Of a stretch of DNA of 16,847 nt, positions 14,032 through 16,847 are shown one piece after another. The stretch comes from UBA4582 sp047630175 (GTDB lineage: Bacteria > Pseudomonadota > Gammaproteobacteria > Pseudomonadales > Azotimanducaceae): NCBI GenBank assembly GCA_047630175.1, contig JBLHVI010000064.1, forward strand, positions 1 to 16,847, given 5' to 3'. The first letter of the stretch is position 1. Every line of letters begins with the position of its first letter. The translations under genes were made by a program, and so were the position numbers. Under the pieces are notes generated by a model. The model did no database searches. It was not told the origin of the DNA and saw only the letters and a list, made by a program, of their open reading frames with translations.

Positions 14032-16806
14032 ATGGGAAAGTCGCTAGTCATTGTTGAGTCGCCGGCTAAAGCCAAGACGATTAATAAATATCTCGGGAAC
14101 GACTTTATCGTTAAGTCGAGCGTGGGGCACATCCGCGATTTGCCTACCGGTGCGTCCCGCGTGGTTGACCCCAAGGCACGAGCTGCCGAGGCCGCAAAAA
14201 CCCGCAAAGTGCCTGCCGACAAAAAAGAAGCCTATAAAAAGCAGAAAGCTCGCACACAGCTAATCACCCGCATGGGCGTTGATCCTGAAAACAACTGGGA
14301 GGCAAACTACCAGACCTTACCCGACAAAGAAAAAGTCGTCAGCGAGCTGCAGAGACTGGCAAAGGATGCTGACCAGATATTCCTCGCCACTGACCTTGAT
14401 CGCGAAGGTGAAGCCATTGCCTGGCATTTGCGTGAGGTGATCGGCGGTGATGACAGCCGCTATCGTCGTGTCGTGTTTAACGAGATCACTAAAAAGGCGA
14501 TTCAAGAAGCCTTTGAGCATCCCGGCGAAGTCAATATGGCGCGGGTCAATGCGCAGCAGGCTCGACGCTTTTTAGACCGGGTTGTGGGCTTTATGGTGTC
14601 GCCTTTGCTATGGGCTAAGATCGCTCGCGGCCTGTCAGCAGGGCGGGTTCAGTCGGTGGCCGTACGTCTGTTGGTGGAGCGTGAGCGAGAAATCCGAGCA
14701 TTCATTCCGGAAGAATACTGGGAGGTGTTTGCGAACCTGCGAGAGTCAGACTCACCGACAGAAGATGTCGTGAAGTTCGAGGTGACAAAGGACGCCGGTA
14801 AGGGTTTTCGGCCGGTTAACAAAGAACAGGCTGACGCCGCGCTACAACGTTTGCAGGCCGCCAGTTTTATCGTCAAGAGTCGCGAAGACAAGCCGACCCA
14901 GACCCGACCGACTGCACCTTTCATTACGTCTACCCTGCAACAGGCTGCCAGTACACGTTTAGGGTTCGGCGTGAAGAAAACCATGATGTTGGCCCAACGC
15001 CTCTATGAAGCAGGTTACATTACTTACATGCGTACGGATTCAACCAACTTAAGTAATGATGCTGTTAACGGTTGCCGTGACTTTATTGGTGCAGAATATG
15101 GCGCAAAGTATGTGCCGGAAGCTCCGCGAGTTTACAGCAGCAAAGACGGCGCTCAAGAGGCGCATGAAGCAATACGTCCATCAGATGTCACTGTAAAAAC
15201 GTCGTCGATTGCCGGTATGGAACGCGATGCTGAGCGTCTGTACGAGCTTATCTGGCGTCAGTTTGTGGCTTGTCAGATGCCTAATGCCGAATATACCAGT
15301 ACTGCATTGGTGGTTAATGCTGATGCACTTGAGCTACGTATCCGTGGGCGTATTCTGCGGTTTGACGGCTATACCCTGGTTCAACCACCTGCCGGTCGCA
15401 AAGATGAAGAGCCGCGTCTGCCTGAATATGCTGTGGGTCAGATGCTATCGCTCGCCGAGTTGTTGCCAGTGCAGCACTTTACTAAGCCGCCGCCTCGCTA
15501 TGGTGAGGCCAGCTTAGTCAAAGAAATGGAGAAAAAAGGCATCGGTCGCCCTTCGACTTATGCGGCGATCATCACCACGATCCAAGACCGCGGCTATGTG
15601 AAACTTGAGAACAAGCGTTTTTATGCCGAAAAAATTGGTGACGTGGTAACAGATCGCTTAGTTGAGAATTTCCCAAACTTGCTCGACTACGGCTTTACTG
15701 CAGAGCTGGAACAAAAACTCGATAGCGTTTCGAACGGCAAACTTGACTGGAAAAGTGTTCTTAACGAGTTTTACGGCGACTTTGCGGGCAAGCTAGAAAC
15801 TGCTGGCAGTGAGATCGGTGGCATGCGTGCTAACGAGCCAACGATGACTGATATCGATTGTCCACAATGCGGGCGCAAAATGCAGATTCGTACCGCGAGC
15901 ACTGGCGTATTCCTAGGTTGCTCTGGCTATAATCTGCCACCTAAAGAGCGTTGCAAGAGTACCATTAACCTTATCTCCGGTGATGAGGTAGTGAGTGCCA
16001 ATGCTGATGATGAGGCAGAGTCACGCCTGTTGCTGACGAAGCATCGCTGTTCGCTGTGTAAAACAGCCATGGACAGCTACCTGATCGACGCCGAGCGCAA
16101 GTTGCATATTTGCGGCAACAACCCAGACTGTGATGGTGCGGAGATCGAGCGCGGTCAATTCAAGATTAAGGGCTACGAAGGTCCGCTGCTGGAATGCGAC
16201 AAGTGTGGTGCTGAGATGCAACTCAAGACGGGTCGTTTTGGCAAGTACTTCGGCTGCACCAGCGATGATTGCAAAAACACCCGTAAGTTGTTGCGCAATG
16301 GTGAGGCGGCGCCGCCGAAGATGGACCCGGTGGCGATGCCAGAGTTGCAATGCGTCAAAGTTGACGATACTTATGTGTTGCGGGACGGCGCTGCAGGTAT
16401 ATTTCTGGCGGCCAGTCAGTTTCCAAAAAACCGTGAAACCCGCGCGCCTTATTTAGATGAGCTAATACCGCACCAGAATGAGATTGACCCTAAGTACGCT
16501 TTCCTAATGCGTGCGCCTCTGCAAGATCCTGACGGTAACCGCAGTCTCATTAAATACGGTCGCAAGACTAAAGAGCATTTTGTGATGACGGAAAAAGACG
16601 ATAAGCCTACGGGCTGGCGTGCTGATTTCGTCGATACAAAGTGGGTCGAAGAAGCCGCGCCAGTGCGCAAGCCCAAAGCGAAAGCCAAGGCTAAAACAAA
16701 GGCTAAAACAAAGGCCAAAACCAAGGCGAAAACAAAGGCGAAAACTAACGCTAAGACGAAAGCGAAAGTAAAACCTGAAGCCGATGCGCCGGTTGCATCC
16801 GACTAA
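14032..16806 (+). CDS. topA: DNA topoisomerase I (type IA)
   Basis: TopA relaxes negatively supercoiled DNA by transient single-strand cleavage. The 924-residue protein starts MGKSLVIVESPAKAKTI with Glu9 of the Toprim domain and the metal-binding DLDRE (Asp121, Asp123, Glu125). The catalytic tyrosine is Tyr332 in GYITYMRTDST, with Arg334 beside it. Three four-cysteine zinc motifs follow (C610/613/630/641, C673/676/694/700, C722/725/742/747). After a further C-terminal domain (about 765-875) comes a Lys/Ala/Thr tail with a repeated KAKT unit. It is longer than E. coli TopA (865), mainly through the C-terminal region and tail. The ATG at 14032 has AGGA only 4 bases upstream, a short spacing. 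The promoter at 13918-13946 suggests independent transcription. Confidence 0.96.
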   Translation: MGKSLVIVESPAKAKTINKYLGNDFIVKSSVGHIRDLPTGASRVVDPKARAAEAAKTRKVPADKKEAYKKQKARTQLITRMGVDPENNWEANYQTLPDKEKVVSELQRLAKDADQIFLATDLDREGEAIAWHLREVIGGDDSRYRRVVFNEITKKAIQEAFEHPGEVNMARVNAQQARRFLDRVVGFMVSPLLWAKIARGLSAGRVQSVAVRLLVEREREIRAFIPEEYWEVFANLRESDSPTEDVVKFEVTKDAGKGFRPVNKEQADAALQRLQAASFIVKSREDKPTQTRPTAPFITSTLQQAASTRLGFGVKKTMMLAQRLYEAGYITYMRTDSTNLSNDAVNGCRDFIGAEYGAKYVPEAPRVYSSKDGAQEAHEAIRPSDVTVKTSSIAGMERDAERLYELIWRQFVACQMPNAEYTSTALVVNADALELRIRGRILRFDGYTLVQPPAGRKDEEPRLPEYAVGQMLSLAELLPVQHFTKPPPRYGEASLVKEMEKKGIGRPSTYAAIITTIQDRGYVKLENKRFYAEKIGDVVTDRLVENFPNLLDYGFTAELEQKLDSVSNGKLDWKSVLNEFYGDFAGKLETAGSEIGGMRANEPTMTDIDCPQCGRKMQIRTASTGVFLGCSGYNLPPKERCKSTINLISGDEVVSANADDEAESRLLLTKHRCSLCKTAMDSYLIDAERKLHICGNNPDCDGAEIERGQFKIKGYEGPLLECDKCGAEMQLKTGRFGKYFGCTSDDCKNTRKLLRNGEAAPPKMDPVAMPELQCVKVDDTYVLRDGAAGIFLAASQFPKNRETRAPYLDELIPHQNEIDPKYAFLMRAPLQDPDGNRSLIKYGRKTKEHFVMTEKDDKPTGWRADFVDTKWVEEAAPVRKPKAKAKAKTKAKTKAKTKAKTKAKTNAKTKAKVKPEADAPVASD
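16687..16770 (+). repeat. In-frame 12-bp tandem repeat (KAKT) in the topA tail
   Basis: Seven 12-bp units encode K-A-K-T or close variants (residues 886-913). The first two units are identical (AAGGCTAAAACA); the others vary mainly at third codon positions, and the sixth and seventh carry AAC and GTA substitutions. Such basic tails are known to strengthen DNA binding in topoisomerases. The repeats could change copy number by slippage without breaking the frame. Confidence 0.85.
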
Positions 16807-16811
16807 GCCTT

Positions 16812-16847
16812 GTCTGGGTAAGGGTCTGGGTAAGGGTCTGGGTAAGG
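16812..16847 (+). repeat. 12-bp G-rich tandem repeat after topA
   Basis: Three perfect copies of GTCTGGGTAAGG begin 5 bp after the topA stop codon and run to the window edge, so the true copy number may be higher. Read on the plus strand they give GGG tracts separated by TAA and TCT, a pattern able to fold into a G-quadruplex. No gene or terminator is visible in this segment. Confidence 0.9.

Overview
The window looks like ordinary chromosome from a gammaproteobacterium. A clear ribosome modulation factor gene (a family largely restricted to that class), a TatD-type nuclease, an Slt70-type lytic transglycosylase and a long three-zinc-finger TopA with a lysine-rich tail all point that way. The order of genes does not let me name a genus; a marine or pseudomonad-like lineage is a guess. 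I see no tRNA, rRNA, CRISPR array, insertion sequence, phage gene or integrase.

Layout. Positions 34-237 (minus) hold rmf. A mostly non-coding stretch of about 650 bp follows, with a good promoter for amtB (plus, 886-2196). amtB converges on a minus-strand run whose order of transcription is tatD (8224-7415), a glutaredoxin-like gene (7418-7167), an S9 peptidase (7091-5154), an ABC-F ATPase (5137-3398) and ddl (3202-2204). The first two overlap through a GTGA junction and the peptidase and ABC-F genes are 16 bp apart, so at least these pairs are probably co-transcribed. A 491-bp non-coding stretch with several inverted repeats (8225-8715) comes next.

A second minus-strand block runs from 13069 to 8716: a universal stress protein, a soluble lytic transglycosylase, a small unrecognised protein, and an EAL/HDOD signalling protein whose TTG start lies inside the end of that small gene. 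To the right, on the plus strand, are a small membrane-anchored protein of unknown function (13244-13795) and topA (14032-16806) with a near-consensus sigma-70 promoter. The window ends in a perfect 12-bp G-rich tandem repeat just after the topA stop codon.

Taken together the genes cover housekeeping and stress: ribosome hibernation (rmf), ammonium uptake (amtB), peptidoglycan precursor synthesis and turnover (ddl, slt), DNA topology (topA), stress (usp) and cyclic-di-GMP-type signalling (EAL/HDOD). I found no convincing new multi-gene system. The best second looks are the repeat and G-quadruplex-like array after topA, the TTG start embedded in the small gene before the EAL/HDOD gene, and the non-coding stretch upstream of tatD.
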